Assembly: GCA_014529385.2 (NCBI GenBank)
Contig: CM043945.1
Span: 147,154,241-147,218,240 of the forward strand
Reading direction: 5' to 3'
Source: Adiantum capillus-veneris
Lineage: Eukaryota; Streptophyta; Polypodiopsida; Polypodiales; Pteridaceae
DNA: 64,000 nt
The translations under genes were made by a program, and so were the position numbers. Below the pieces are notes generated by a model. The model was given only the letters and a program-made list of their open reading frames with translations. It was not told the DNA's origin and ran no database searches. This document shows, in pieces, positions 54,912 through 64,000 of the stretch; position 1 is the first letter of the stretch; each line of letters opens with the position of its first letter.

Positions 54912-55165
54912 TGTGGCGTTCTTTTGTAGCTTAATAGTACACTCGGCCACATGATGTGGACCTCAACACTCATAGCGTTGAAGAGGTGGTCGCTTGGTAG
55001 TGTAATTGATATTTTGGCCTCTTGCAGTAAGAGCAGCTACTTGATATACATGTTTGGCTTGTCCCCAATAGTCCTCCATGTCATATTGTGGACTTGTGCA
55101 TCAACCCGTAGTCAATATTAGGGTCTATATCTTCCTCACAGCCTTCCAAACAAGAAATAGATGAC

Positions 55166-55921
55166 TCACAACCCACTTGATTCACAAAAGTGATTCTCGG
55201 ATGTAGTGGTTGCAGTCCTAGCACTGGAGGTGGTAAGGGTAGGCCCTAGGGACCATGTGTTGTGATGTTTGTTCAAGAGTGGGACGAGCATCAATGCAGG
55301 CACTCGAGATGTATATGTCCATGCTAAGGTTGGTCTTTTGGCAATCGCGTACTTAAATACTATGCAATCCTTAGCTTGATGACCATACCTCCCACAGGAA
55401 TTGCAATTCCCATTGAATTTTACTCTAAAAGTAGGGCATTCACTGGTACTATGCGGACCATAGCATACTGAGTACCATTGTTCCTCCCTTCTTGGATACA
55501 TATGATTGTTTTGCGGAGCACAATTGTCTCTAAGACTCTTTTGAATGGCCTTGGTGAGATTTGTTAAAGTCGTCTCAGATATCTTTGGCTCCTTAGCAAT
55601 AGACTTTAGGGTCATTGGCTGATACCTTGATGCTTGTGAGCTAGTAGATTTAGGCTCAACAGACACTCTTTCTCCTTGAATCATTAAATTATCCTCCAAT
55701 TGGATCGCATTGGTGGTGATTGCTTCCCAAGTGATGATACCTCTAATGACTAGGCCATTGTAGATATCCTCATGTCATGATCCCCTCATGAATCTATCAA
55801 GCATTTGATTATTATTGAAGCACTCATTTGGATTACAACCAGAATTCAAATGCTTCAAGTGACTAATAAAGTCTCTCACCGACTCTCCTTCCTCTCGTTG
55901 GGCTTTCTGGAGCTGAGAGGC
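55166..55921 (-). pseudogene. gag: E3 gag, capsid end and nucleocapsid
   Basis: Next to the foldback insertion the minus strand reads SQLQKAQREEGESVRDFISH, then NPNECFNNNQMLDRFMRG, a stop, and the 177-codon piece 55166-55699. That piece has CYGPHSTSEC and a full knuckle CNSCGRYGHQAKDC (about 55364-55406). These are capsid helices and RNA-binding knuckles. Confidence 0.8.
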
Positions 55922-57291
55922 TCATTAGGAGATTTCGGAGGTCTTTTGGAGGGCCTTTTGGTAGAGAGAGGAAAATAAGCTCCTCCAATGAGAGAAGAGC
56001 CTATGTTACGTAGAAAAATAGATTGATATTAACAAAAATATAAAAGGTGTCCCTCTCCTCATTTAATAATCTAGTGGTCTTTGAAGACGAGCACTCTCTT
56101 TTATTTAATGCGAGCACCTTTTTCAGAAGGTAGATGCGGTGCATTTGATACGGGATACGTCATCACTAGAACTCAAAAAGTCACAAAACTATCAAGTGGT
56201 GGAAGATTTTGAAACTTTTGATACTGCCAATGCGTCCGGAACGCACATATCTCCTAGAAATGAATGTCCAATTGCCTCACTTAGACATCCAAAGAGGCCA
56301 AAAATGTCAAACACCCCTAAAAGAACATTTTACTAACGGTGCGCGAGGAGGCATTCCAAAATTTTGGAATGCCTCCTCGCGCGCCGTTAGTAAAAAGGCC
56401 CCTTTTTCCTCTTTTTAGGGAGCTTTTTGAGAGGAAAATGTCCAAAAACCTCTAAAAAGGGGCTTTTTGGAAAGATAAGTGTCCAAAAATCACTAAAAGG
56501 AGCTTTGTACTAACGGCGCGCGAGGGGGCATTCCAAAATTTTGGAATGCCTCCTCGCGCGCCGTTAGTAAAAAGGCCCTTTTTTCCTCTTTTTAGGGAGC
56601 TTTTTGAGAGGAAAATGTCCAAAAACCTCTAAAAAGGGACTTTTTGGAAAGATAAGTGTCCAAAAATCACTCAAAGGAGCTTTTGGAATGCCTCTTCGCG
56701 CGCCGTTAGTAAAAAGGCCCTTTTTTCTTTTTTTTAGGGAGCTTTTTGAGAGGAAAATGTCCAAAAACCTCTACAAAGAGGCTTTTTGGAAAGATAAGTG
56801 TTCAAAAATCACTAAAAGGAGCTTTGTACTAACGGCGCGCAGAGGGGCATTCTAAAATTTTAGAATGCCTCCTCGTGCGCCTTAAGTAAAAAGCCCATTT
56901 TTGGGGGTTTTTTGACATTTTTTGCCTCTCCGGATGTCGGAATGAGACAAGTAGACATTCGTTTTTAAGGTATTTTGGCGTTCCGGATGCATTGGTGGTG
57001 TCAAAATCCTCAAAATATATCACTATTTTATAGTTTGTGACTTTTCAACTTTCAATGATGACGTAAGGTGCATTGAATGCGCCGCACCTGCCTCCTGAAA
57101 AAGACGCTCGCATTAAATAAAAAAGTGACCGTTTTCAAGGACGATTGGGAATATAAATCTACTTTTTAGAGTGTCTGGTTGTCCTTTTGGACGTACTCAC
57201 AAGGTGCAAGTGCATTTTAAAAAAAGTTTCTAGAGAGAGAAATACAATTTCTTACAAGGCCCTCCAAATGACCTCCGAAATTTTCTAATGA
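55922..57291. mobile_element. Foldback-type DNA transposon inserted in E3 gag (1370 bp)
   Basis: The ends are inverted copies: TCATTAGGAGATTTCGGAGG at 55922 against TCATTAGAAAATTTCGGAGG read inward from 57291. The match continues inward with gaps for about 400 bases on each side (shared segments TTTAATGCGAGC, TACGTCATCA, GCATCCGGAACG or GCGTCCGGAACG, AAAATGTC). The whole insertion could therefore fold into a giant hairpin. The core (56332-56887) is a tandem array of palindromic units. There is no transposase frame. It interrupts E3 gag between VLWG and SQLQKAQ. A clear target duplication was not identified. Confidence 0.85.
56332..56887. repeat. Tandem ~177 bp units, each with a 60 bp palindrome
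   Basis: Palindromes lie at 56332-56391, 56509-56568 and 56828-56887. A half copy at 56681-56710 has lost its left arm. Each arm runs from ACTAACGG through the GC-rich CGCGCGAGG to CATTCCAAAA, meeting its mirror at AATT. Between palindromes is a shared spacer (AAAAGGCCC, GGGAGCTTTTTGAGAGG, AAGATAAGTG). Units are 177 bp apart except where about 35 bp are deleted. Confidence 0.9.
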
Positions 57292-57850
57292 CACCCCAAA
57301 GCACTCCCTCTCGTGTGTATTCTTTTAAGAACAGTCTCCTAAGAGTAGGGTAGATCGTTTTTTCTTCCACCCTTAGGGTTCTATACCAATCCCCAGCCTT
57401 CCCACCTAAGGTTAGGCTTAAAGCATTACTCTTATGCAGGTCATTGTGTTCTCCTAAAAAATCACATATTTGTTCAAACACTTTGATATGATTTCTCACA
57501 TCCCCATCTCCACTAAATTTTTGTGTGAGCCTGGCTATTTGTACTGCCTCACTTCTAGGCTCTCTATCAAGCGTGTTACGCATATTCTCAGCAATAGATT
57601 GACTGATGGTTTGAGCAAATGCTACCAAATCTCCTAAATAAGCAGATACAGTGGCCGCAGGTGCACGCGCTCTTGGAACTACATGTGGGATGGGAGTTGG
57701 CCTTGGCCTTGGCATACATGCGGCCCTCGGGTCCCATACCTTGTATGGTGGTGTACCACGTGGTGGTCCAAAGTTCATAGGTGTGGCCTTAGGCATAGCC
57801 GATGCCGGATACGACATGTTATTGCTAAATGGTATGGCCCCACTTGAATA
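57292..57850 (-). pseudogene. gag: E3 gag capsid, first part
   Basis: The minus strand shows a proline-rich start (MPRPRPTPIPHVVPRARAPA), then IARLTQKFSGDGDVRNHIKV, then LGGKAGDWYRTLRVEEKTIY, then LRRLFLKEYTREGVLWG up to the foldback insertion. It has the typical capsid organisation of plant retrotransposon Gag. The upstream part, up to about 58080, is proline/alanine-rich and interrupted by a stop. Confidence 0.75.
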
Positions 57851-58191
57851 AGAGCTCGGATAATGTCATTGTGGAGTATGAGCCCTTGGCATAATTGGGG
57901 GTGTGGGAGCTACGTGGGCATGAGGTGCGATAGGTACATAGGCTTGATGCACACTTGTAGGTATTGTTGGGGACATTGTGCTACTAGGTAGCGGTGCAAT
58001 GCTAACAAACGAGGTCCAAGGTGTACTTTTTGTACTCATCACCGGAGTAGGTGTCGTAGCCGTGGTGTCATCAAGGAAAGATGAGCTAGATTTGGAAAAG
58101 TGAAACTACTACTTGTGGGTTCAGTCTGTACCAAAACTCTAAGCGACACAATATATGAAGGGTCCATTAGACTCACTGAAGGAGTTTCCAT

Positions 58192-59322
58192 CTATGATAA
58201 TGTTGGTTGTCTGGCCTTGCCCATATCCAAGAATCTCATAAGTCCCATTGAAGGAATGTTAATCCCTCGGTTTTGCCTCTCCAATTGGATGATGCTATGG
58301 ATGACATTGCAAACTATCTGTTGCCGCTCCTCTAGACTTGCGGTGCTAGAAATAGATTGTATAACTTCTAACCAATCTATATGGTATGTGTAACCCGTGT
58401 ACAGGTCAGTCAAGGGTTCAGTTTGTAGGTCATATTCCAAATTTTTGTTGAGAAATAACCCTTCTAGGCCCGGCGTACTAGAGGTTTCCCTTGAGGTGGA
58501 AGCATTGTTGTTCCCCAGAGTTTGACCCACATTGCCTACTAACTCAGGAGCACCCGATTGTTCGATTGCTATGCATGTTTTCCCAATGGTCTTTCCCTTC
58601 ATGGCTTAGTGTTGTTCTAGGAAACTCTCCATTTCCCTCTCCCTAGCCACTTGCATATAGCACTCAACTTCTTGCACCTCCGTAAGACTCCTACCATCAG
58701 GTAGTAGAACTTCGGGGAGTAATTGCTTTGCATGGTTTTCCATGAAAGCAGGGGGCAGGATATCGATGTGGACAATCTTGGGGAGTATAGGCTCTCCCTG
58801 AGATACCAAAGGTGAATCTACCTCTCCCTCACCTTTGTTAACTTCACTAACCGCAGGTTCAAAGCGAGTAGCTCTACTAAAGGTTTCTATAAAGCGACTA
58901 AACACGCTAGATCCAGGCTGTGGGGCTCAGACATGTACATTTTTGTTTCCTTTCTCGAGGTTTGGTGTAGAATTCCCTTCCATAATATCGTAGTCATATG
59001 AAGATTCACTAGCCGCTATGTTTGGGTCTTGGGTTGTACTACCTTGGGTCCCCGTTGAGGGCCTAGAACCTAAGGTAGGTAGGTATTGAGCACCCGCGTA
59101 AGTCGAAGTGCTCGCTAGTTGCTCCGCCTCTAGCACACGACCAGAGCATAGATGCATGTGCCTTTGGCACCCTAAAAGCGTCGATGAATACCCTCGAAGG
59201 TTAACCGCTTGATTTTTTAGGCGTTTGTACCCCGTTTTCACTCGTTTTTTGATGTTTTTTAGTGTATTTTTATGATCGATTTTTGGATTAGAGCGTGTGA
59301 TAGCTTGAAACAAACATCTCAC
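58192..59322 (-). pseudogene. gag: E3 gag N-terminal region
   Basis: One reading frame of about 375 codons is interrupted only by a TGA at 58927-58929 and a TAA at 58606-58608. It is rich in Ser, Thr, Glu and Gln, with EVLLPDGRSLTEVQEVECYM, then YHIDWLEVIQSISSTASLEE and NVIHSIIQLERQNRGINIPS. I recognise no domain. The position matches E1 1979-3002. A clear ATG start is not visible at the upstream end. Confidence 0.6.
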
Positions 59323-59895
59323 TTAGGGGGTCGTGGTGTGCTTTACAGCACAGTGTTCGGTTACTTGAAGCTCCGATGGTCCTCAAAACGGTCAATTTTT
59401 ACTTAGGCGTGAGGCTAAAATAAGTAAGTCCAAATGGTGATTGAGGCCTGAGCCTGGGCTTGGGCTTGGGCTTGGGGAATGTTCCCGTTCTCGGTCCTTC
59501 CTTTTACATAAATTTTTTATTATTTTTTTATTTCTTATTTTGGGATAAGGTCGCCGCGGCTGCGCCGCACACGCGCACACACACACCTAACCTACCTACT
59601 TGCAACTAATAGAGCTATTGTTACACACTATTTAGCACAGTACTAGAGCAACTAATCAACTAACAAATCTGCTTACTGCACCTTATAGATCTAACATTAT
59701 AGATCTAATACCTTAAATCTAACACCTTATCAATAGATAACAGTACATTGCAACACCTTATTAACAGAAAACAGTACACTGCAGCAAAAACAAAGTTCAC
59801 AAATCCTTCTCAACAACCACACCTTCTTTCTCTACCTTTCCTACATCTCAAATTGCACCACAAAGCAGCATAGTTTGAGCTTAGTGCAAGGCATC
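59323..59895 (-). other. E3 leader, non-coding
   Basis: Between primer site and gag I see only short chance frames and AC-rich runs. It contains no copy of the E1 palindrome. Confidence 0.5.
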
Positions 59896-59912
59896 TCCCC
59901 GGCAACGGCGCC
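59896..59912 (-). promoter_or_regulatory. E3 primer binding site (tRNA-Asp)
   Basis: On the minus strand GGCGCCGTTGCCGGGGA matches the complement of the plant tRNA-Asp 3' end except for the outermost base of CCA. This is a better match than in E1. Confidence 0.85.
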
Positions 59913-60146
59913 GAAAATATGCGCGTCTATCGCACGTGCCAAAGAAAGGGACTTGTCGTACACTGTGTGTGAGCCACAAGTGGCTACAAGCACACAACCA
60001 GACTAATCTAGCAAGCTCAAGAGAACAAGGGTGTATCACTCACCGCCCTACGCTCGCCTTCGTGGAGGATTCCTCGTCGCGAAGAAGAGGGAGCTACCGC
60101 CGTGCCGCGCTCAACCGCCTCGCCGCCGCCGTGCCGTCACAATGCT

Positions 60147-60150
<4 letters not shown>

Positions 60151-60244
<94 letters not shown>
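60151..60244. repeat. Compound microsatellite (CT)30(CA)17
   Basis: Sixty bases of CT are followed by 34 bases of CA without interruption. Confidence 0.95.
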
Positions 60245-60245
<1 letters not shown>

Positions 60246-60527
60246 GGAGATGAAGACGAAGATGGAGATGGAGCAAGAGCACTCTTCAATTGCACAAATG
60301 AGAGAATGAGTGTTTTTTAGGTTTAGGTGACTTTTATATGAGCTCTCCCATTCACACTTGGACGCCCATGCTTAGCCAACTAAATCTTGAATGTTCCACT
60401 TAGAGTGCACCTCTCATCGGCAATCACTTTTACCCTTTTCCTATTGGACCGACAAGCCCGGTCCCTGACTCTACCAAATAAATAATATGGCATCTGTCGC
60501 AGGTGATAGGGTGTCCGTGAGGGTTAA

Positions 60528-60530
<3 letters not shown>

Positions 60531-60619
<89 letters not shown>
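60531..60619. repeat. Microsatellite (CT)44
   Basis: Eighty-nine uninterrupted bases of CT. Confidence 0.95.
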
Positions 60620-60625
<6 letters not shown>

Positions 60626-60650
60626 AAAAAGACAAATGATTACTAATTAA

Positions 60651-62094
60651 TTTCAAGTGGCTCATGAACTGGGCTGATAGAAGATAGAACAATGTTCCAA
60701 CTAAAAATTAGCATCAATGCTTTTGTCAATCAAAATTACATAGGCCCTGATGAATACACGGAGCGACTGTCAGGTTTCATGTGGTGGCTTGCATGAAGTT
60801 TTATTGGCTCAAGCCAATACGCTGGTGCAGCCAAAGTTGGTCCGAGCTAGAAAGTGGTCCATGCCAAGAAAAGGCAGTATGCAGATGCAGTGCAGAAAGC
60901 TAGGGCGGGTATTAAGGTCCCAGGTAGCCAAAGGGTAGAAAAAATGTATGCTCAATGCTGCTTTTTAGGCTAAAACAGCTCCAAGGTGGCTCAATTGGGA
61001 TAGAAAATGAAGGTGCCCAAAGTGTTGAGTTAGTGCTCTGGAAGGTAGTGTTCAATGTGCTCTAGAATCCAGTCCAGATGGCTCGTCAAACGGAGCCTCG
61101 GTGCTCAAGATATTGCAGTGCAAAGTTAGAAGGTTTAGCAGATCCCCGACGAACAAGGCAGATGGGGACAGGTGGTCTAGGCATATGAGTAGATAGACGT
61201 GTAGAGCTTGACTTATGGAGTATGTCTATCTTCTCGGATTGCCAATTAGAGCTCTGGATAGCAAGTTATGGCCATCAAAAGTTTTTATTGGGGGCAGTTA
61301 TGGGCCAAGTCGATCGCATGGGAAATCGGGCCATCTGGCGTTTTTTAGTCCTCGACAGAGTTCAAGCAGATAGAGCATACCGTGTGGAATCAGCAAGAAG
61401 TCAGATTTTTCCAATCAGATTCTCGAGCATCGAGTTACGGCCTGGTGAAGATGGGAGCATTTAGCGATGAAGTGCATGCAGATAACTTTCTCAGTTTTGG
61501 CCACCTCGGATCGTGGGCCCGGGAAAGTTGGAGTGCGGAGAGCACGGGGGATTTTAAAGTCAAGAGCCGTGTCTATTTGCTGGAACTTACCGCTCAAGTA
61601 TTGGACCTTGGAGGAGCAAGTTAAGCATGCTTGAAAGTGATAAGGAAAAAAGTATTTTTGGGGGGTTTGGTGGCTTTGGATCGCCCCCATGAAGCCTAGA
61701 ACCCTAGACGCTACCACATGGTGGCCAATAGACCCATAAGCGGGCACTTGTACACAAAATTCATGGTATATATCAAGTAAGTGGGCATCCCATTCAATGT
61801 CGAAGCAAGAGTGAGCTCTCAAGCTGTTTTGCGATGGCGGCCCGCTCAGGGCATTGTGTTGTGGTGGCGCGCGGCCCTACAAGGGCGTTGGCATGGAGGT
61901 TTTGGTTGTGTTGTGGTGGGGCGGCGGTGGCCACAGAAGTTGAGGAGCGTATGCGTGCGGTGGAGACGTGGCGTACCCGTTAGGGGACGGTTCTCGCGCC
62001 CGGCCCTTGAACGCCCTTTTTGAGAACAATAGGGGAGGGCATTAGCGATATTGCTAATGCCTCCCTGACATGAAATAAGGGACGTGCTCCATGA

Positions 62095-62147
<53 letters not shown>

Positions 62148-62423
62148 AGTCTGAGTGTAGACTGCAGGGAGTGCAAAGGGCGGGCCCGTTCTAAGGTCCG
62201 ACAAAGCATGGGTCAAAGGGAAAATGAGAGCAGTGTAGTCCAAGAATGGACCAGATGGGAGAAAGAAGGGGATCGAAGGAAGGCCAAGCCAAGCCAAGGT
62301 GGGTAGATAGAGTGCAAATGGGTCAAAAGCCCAAAGGATCAAATTCAAAGGTAAAAAGGGTAAGGGTAAGAGGGAAAAAAAAGGAAAAAAATAAAAATGC
62401 CAAGGGACAGTAGGAACATCACT

Positions 62424-62456
<33 letters not shown>

Positions 62457-62577
62457 AGTGCAAGAGAGCGAAAGAGAGCAGATGAAAATAAGGCGGCTCC
62501 CTTCTTCCAGAAGATGCTAAATTAAGGTGCCAGATGGACCAATTAAGGTGCAAATTTCAAAGTTGAAGACCCCCCAC
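60651..62577. other. Probable U3 of E6 LTR and flank, non-coding
   Basis: No gene is seen. It contains a GC-rich patch (about 61820-62030), an inverted repeat GGCATTAGC/GCTAATGCC at 62039-62062, a GA run (about 62095-62147) and a C homopolymer. Repeated phrases such as AGAGCTCTGGATAGCAAGTTATGG suggest internal duplication. The left end of the LTR is not resolvable. Confidence 0.4.
62425..62456. repeat. Homopolymer of 32 C
   Basis: Uninterrupted C tract; the minus strand is a G32 run able to form G-quadruplexes. It may be genuine or an assembly artefact. Confidence 0.9.
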
Positions 62578-63106
62578 TATAAAAGTCATTTTTTAATCAA
62601 ATTGGGGGCTATGTTGTGCCGTTTGAAGCCTGCAAAGTGGAGCACTCTGAAAAAGTAATTCCTTTGTACTTTTTTCTTGAAAATGGTCATGGTGATGGCA
62701 TTGCAAGCTTTTGTATATGCCTTGTGAAGTGTAATCAAGCCATTGTTGCCCCGTTTGGCTGTCGTTTCCCCTTCCCCCCTTCTCTTTCTCCAGCTCTCGT
62801 GTTCCCCCTCAGTGTTGGCAGTATGGATGTATGTGCCCCCCCGGGCCAACGGTATTTTGTGTGAGAGAGTGAGATTGAGCGGATGTGTTTGTGTGTAAGG
62901 GTGGAGACAGATCATGGCAGTAGGTGTGCGTTGTGTGGTGGACTTGTGGAGTGTGTGAGCAGTGGAAAACGTGCAAGTAGTGGTCTGCTAGAGTAAACAA
63001 TGTTTTTGAAGGTGTTTTATGAGAGGATAGGGGTGTTGTGGATACCTTGAGCTATAGAGAGGCCTTCGTTGTTGTGCCAGGTGTGTTCCCACATTCCCCC
63101 TCTCCA
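62578..63106 (+). repeat. E6 LTR, promoter to 3' end
   Basis: TATAAAA at 62578-62584 is the likely core promoter. The LTR appears to end in CA at 63106, five bases before the primer site. Only one copy is in the window, so the start is unknown. Confidence 0.6.
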
Positions 63107-63111
63107 TCTTT

Positions 63112-63129
63112 TGGTGCCCCCACTAAGGA
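63112..63129 (+). promoter_or_regulatory. E6 primer binding site
   Basis: TGGTGCCCCCACTAAGGA differs by one base from the E4 site, which suggests another Tat-like element. Confidence 0.7.
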
Positions 63130-63184
63130 GCAGACTAATTGCTCCCAATGGATCAAAAAGAAGTGGTTTTTTGCGTTGAAGGTC

Positions 63185-63973
63185 ATGGGGGCAAGAAGCT
63201 ATGGACCAATTTTCACAGGCGAGGAGAGCCTCAATGAGTGGATGTCGAATTTCGAGCTGTATATACTAACATTGTGTATGCCAAACAAGGATGGCAAAAT
63301 GCAAACATTTCCTTTGGTGATGTGTGGCAAAGCTAAAGTTTGGTATGAAGCTCTGGAAGGCGATCCGAGACAAGTGTGGAGGGCTCTACGGGCGAGGTTT
63401 CTTCACGGATTTCACAAGGAGGTGCCCTCTCTCAAGATGGATGCGAAGCTAAAAGCACTTAAACAAGATGTAAGTGAAGAGTTCAATTTGTTTTTAGGTC
63501 ATTTTGAAGAGTGTTGGGCAGAACTAGGGACAACCATGCAATTGGCTAATGGGGATTACTTCAAGCTGGATAAGTTTATGGCGTGTCTGCACCTCAAGGT
63601 GAGAGAGAAAGTCGACTATCTAAGTCCAAAAAATTACAATGGTGTGGTAGCAATTGCACGGTTGAAGAGCAGAAAGATAAAGAAGAAGATAGGGCAAGAT
63701 GTGTTGGGCTATGAGACGATGGCCCCCCTTCAACTGCAGAGTCCGAGTAAGGCTATGCATGAAGAAAATCATGGAAACCGAGGTGTAGCTGTTGTGCCAC
63801 AAAGTTGGGTATGCATAGTGCAGGATTTGTTCGAGAAAATGCAGGAGCTACGGCTAAGCGTGATAGATAGAGGACAGCCAAGAGGAGCAAGGGGCAGGGC
63901 AAGGCCGCTGCAAGGTAGGTGCTACAATTGTGGAGAAGAGGGGCATTATGCACCTGATTGTCCTCATCCATAG
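63185..63973 (+). CDS. gag: E6 Gag (intact to its stop, 262 aa)
   Basis: The first ATG after the primer site is at 63185 (MGARSYGPIFTGEESLNEWM); the frame is open upstream but that part overlaps the LTR and primer site. Capsid motifs are FPLVMCGKAKVWYEALEGDP, LKALKQDVSEEFNLFLGHF and LDKFMACLHLKVREKVDYL. A basic stretch leads into the zinc knuckle CYNCGEEGHYAPDC and the frame stops at TAG 63971-63973. The knuckle lies at the very end, so pol may be in another frame or behind this stop; it is outside the window. Confidence 0.75.
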   Translation: MGARSYGPIFTGEESLNEWMSNFELYILTLCMPNKDGKMQTFPLVMCGKAKVWYEALEGDPRQVWRALRARFLHGFHKEVPSLKMDAKLKALKQDVSEEFNLFLGHFEECWAELGTTMQLANGDYFKLDKFMACLHLKVREKVDYLSPKNYNGVVAIARLKSRKIKKKIGQDVLGYETMAPLQLQSPSKAMHEENHGNRGVAVVPQSWVCIVQDLFEKMQELRLSVIDRGQPRGARGRARPLQGRCYNCGEEGHYAPDCPHP

Positions 63974-64000
63974 AGAGAGAGAGGAGGCATTTACCCGATG
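63185..64000 (+). mobile_element. E6: start of a Tat-like retrotransposon, truncated by window
   Basis: An LTR tail, primer site and gag are present in the right order on the plus strand. The assignment to the Tat-like group rests on the primer site shared with E2 and E4. Confidence 0.65.

Larger units (their letters stand above)
52100..60650 (-). mobile_element. E3 (5' piece): Athila-like element, leader to RT fingers
   Basis: On the minus strand, from high to low coordinates: 5' LTR (ends at 59920), tRNA-Asp primer site, leader, gag N-terminus, capsid (split by a foldback transposon), knuckles, protease and RT fingers up to the E4 insertion. All frames carry lesions. The outer LTR end is not defined. 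Confidence 0.85.
59920..60650 (-). repeat. E3 5' LTR (outer end uncertain)
   Basis: On the minus strand it ends ...GACGCGCA, seven bases before the primer site. A minus-strand ATATAAAA at 60332-60339 is a likely TATA box. It contains a CT/CA microsatellite (60151-60244) and possibly a second CT run (60531-60619). Without the partner LTR the start cannot be fixed. Confidence 0.55.

Noticed and set aside
56332-56887. Regular repeats with spacers, CRISPR-like at first sight
   Set aside because: The spacers are alike, the repeats are 60 bp palindromes, and the context is a plant transposon. Not a CRISPR array.
60094-60627. Open frames rich in Ser-Leu or Arg-Glu
   Set aside because: They are translations of CT and CA microsatellites.

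Overview
The window is nuclear DNA of a land plant, made almost entirely of nested and decayed Ty3/gypsy LTR retrotransposons plus one foldback-type DNA transposon. I found no convincing host gene, rRNA, tRNA or CRISPR array. The plant assignment rests on the element types: giant Athila-like elements primed by tRNA-Asp, and Tat-like elements with two RNase H domains. Long dinucleotide microsatellites and AT-rich filler fit a large, repeat-rich genome. The species cannot be read from the sequence.

Layout: (1) 1-18375, a giant (over 18 kb) plus-strand Athila-like element, E1, cut by the left edge. Its left LTR tail is at 1-144, a tRNA-Asp-like primer site at 146, decayed gag-pol at 2.0-10.2 kb, an unusual extra 3' reading frame of about 1190 codons at 13.8-17.4 kb, a polypurine tract, and the right LTR at 17437-18375. 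A conserved palindrome recurs four times in the 5' leader and four times just before the 3' frame. (2) 18.9-23.2 kb, a minus-strand gag-protease remnant of a related element. (3) 24.97-26.0 kb, a minus-strand relic of the Tat-like family. (4) 26855-38066, E2, a young and apparently intact Tat-like element with 2.6-2.7 kb LTRs and one uninterrupted 1759-residue Gag-Pol. (5) 38.76-40.72 kb, a plus-strand gag-protease-RT fragment of a third gypsy type. (6) 41.8-60.6 kb, an old minus-strand Athila-like element, E3. Its RT gene is split by E4 (42986-52099, Tat-like, minus strand) and its gag is split by a 1.37 kb foldback transposon (55922-57291). (7) 62.6-64.0 kb, the LTR tail, primer site and gag of a further plus-strand element, E6, cut by the right edge.

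Only E2 looks able to make a complete polyprotein (Gag, protease, RT, two RNase H domains, integrase). E4 keeps near-identical LTRs, but its frames are broken by several small lesions. E1, E3 and the remnants are dead copies. The relative order is clear: E3 and the remnants are old; the foldback element and E4 inserted into E3; E4 LTRs differ by roughly 1% and E2 LTRs by roughly 0.6% (counted by eye); the short E1 LTR overlap differs by about 10%.

The observations most likely to be new are: the dispersed palindrome of E1, better preserved than the repeats around it; its 3' coiled-coil protein, which lacks envelope features; a doubled integrase zinc-finger module; a pair of related 70-residue reading frames before gag in Tat-like elements, whose order is swapped between copies; and the foldback element with a core of 60 bp palindromes.
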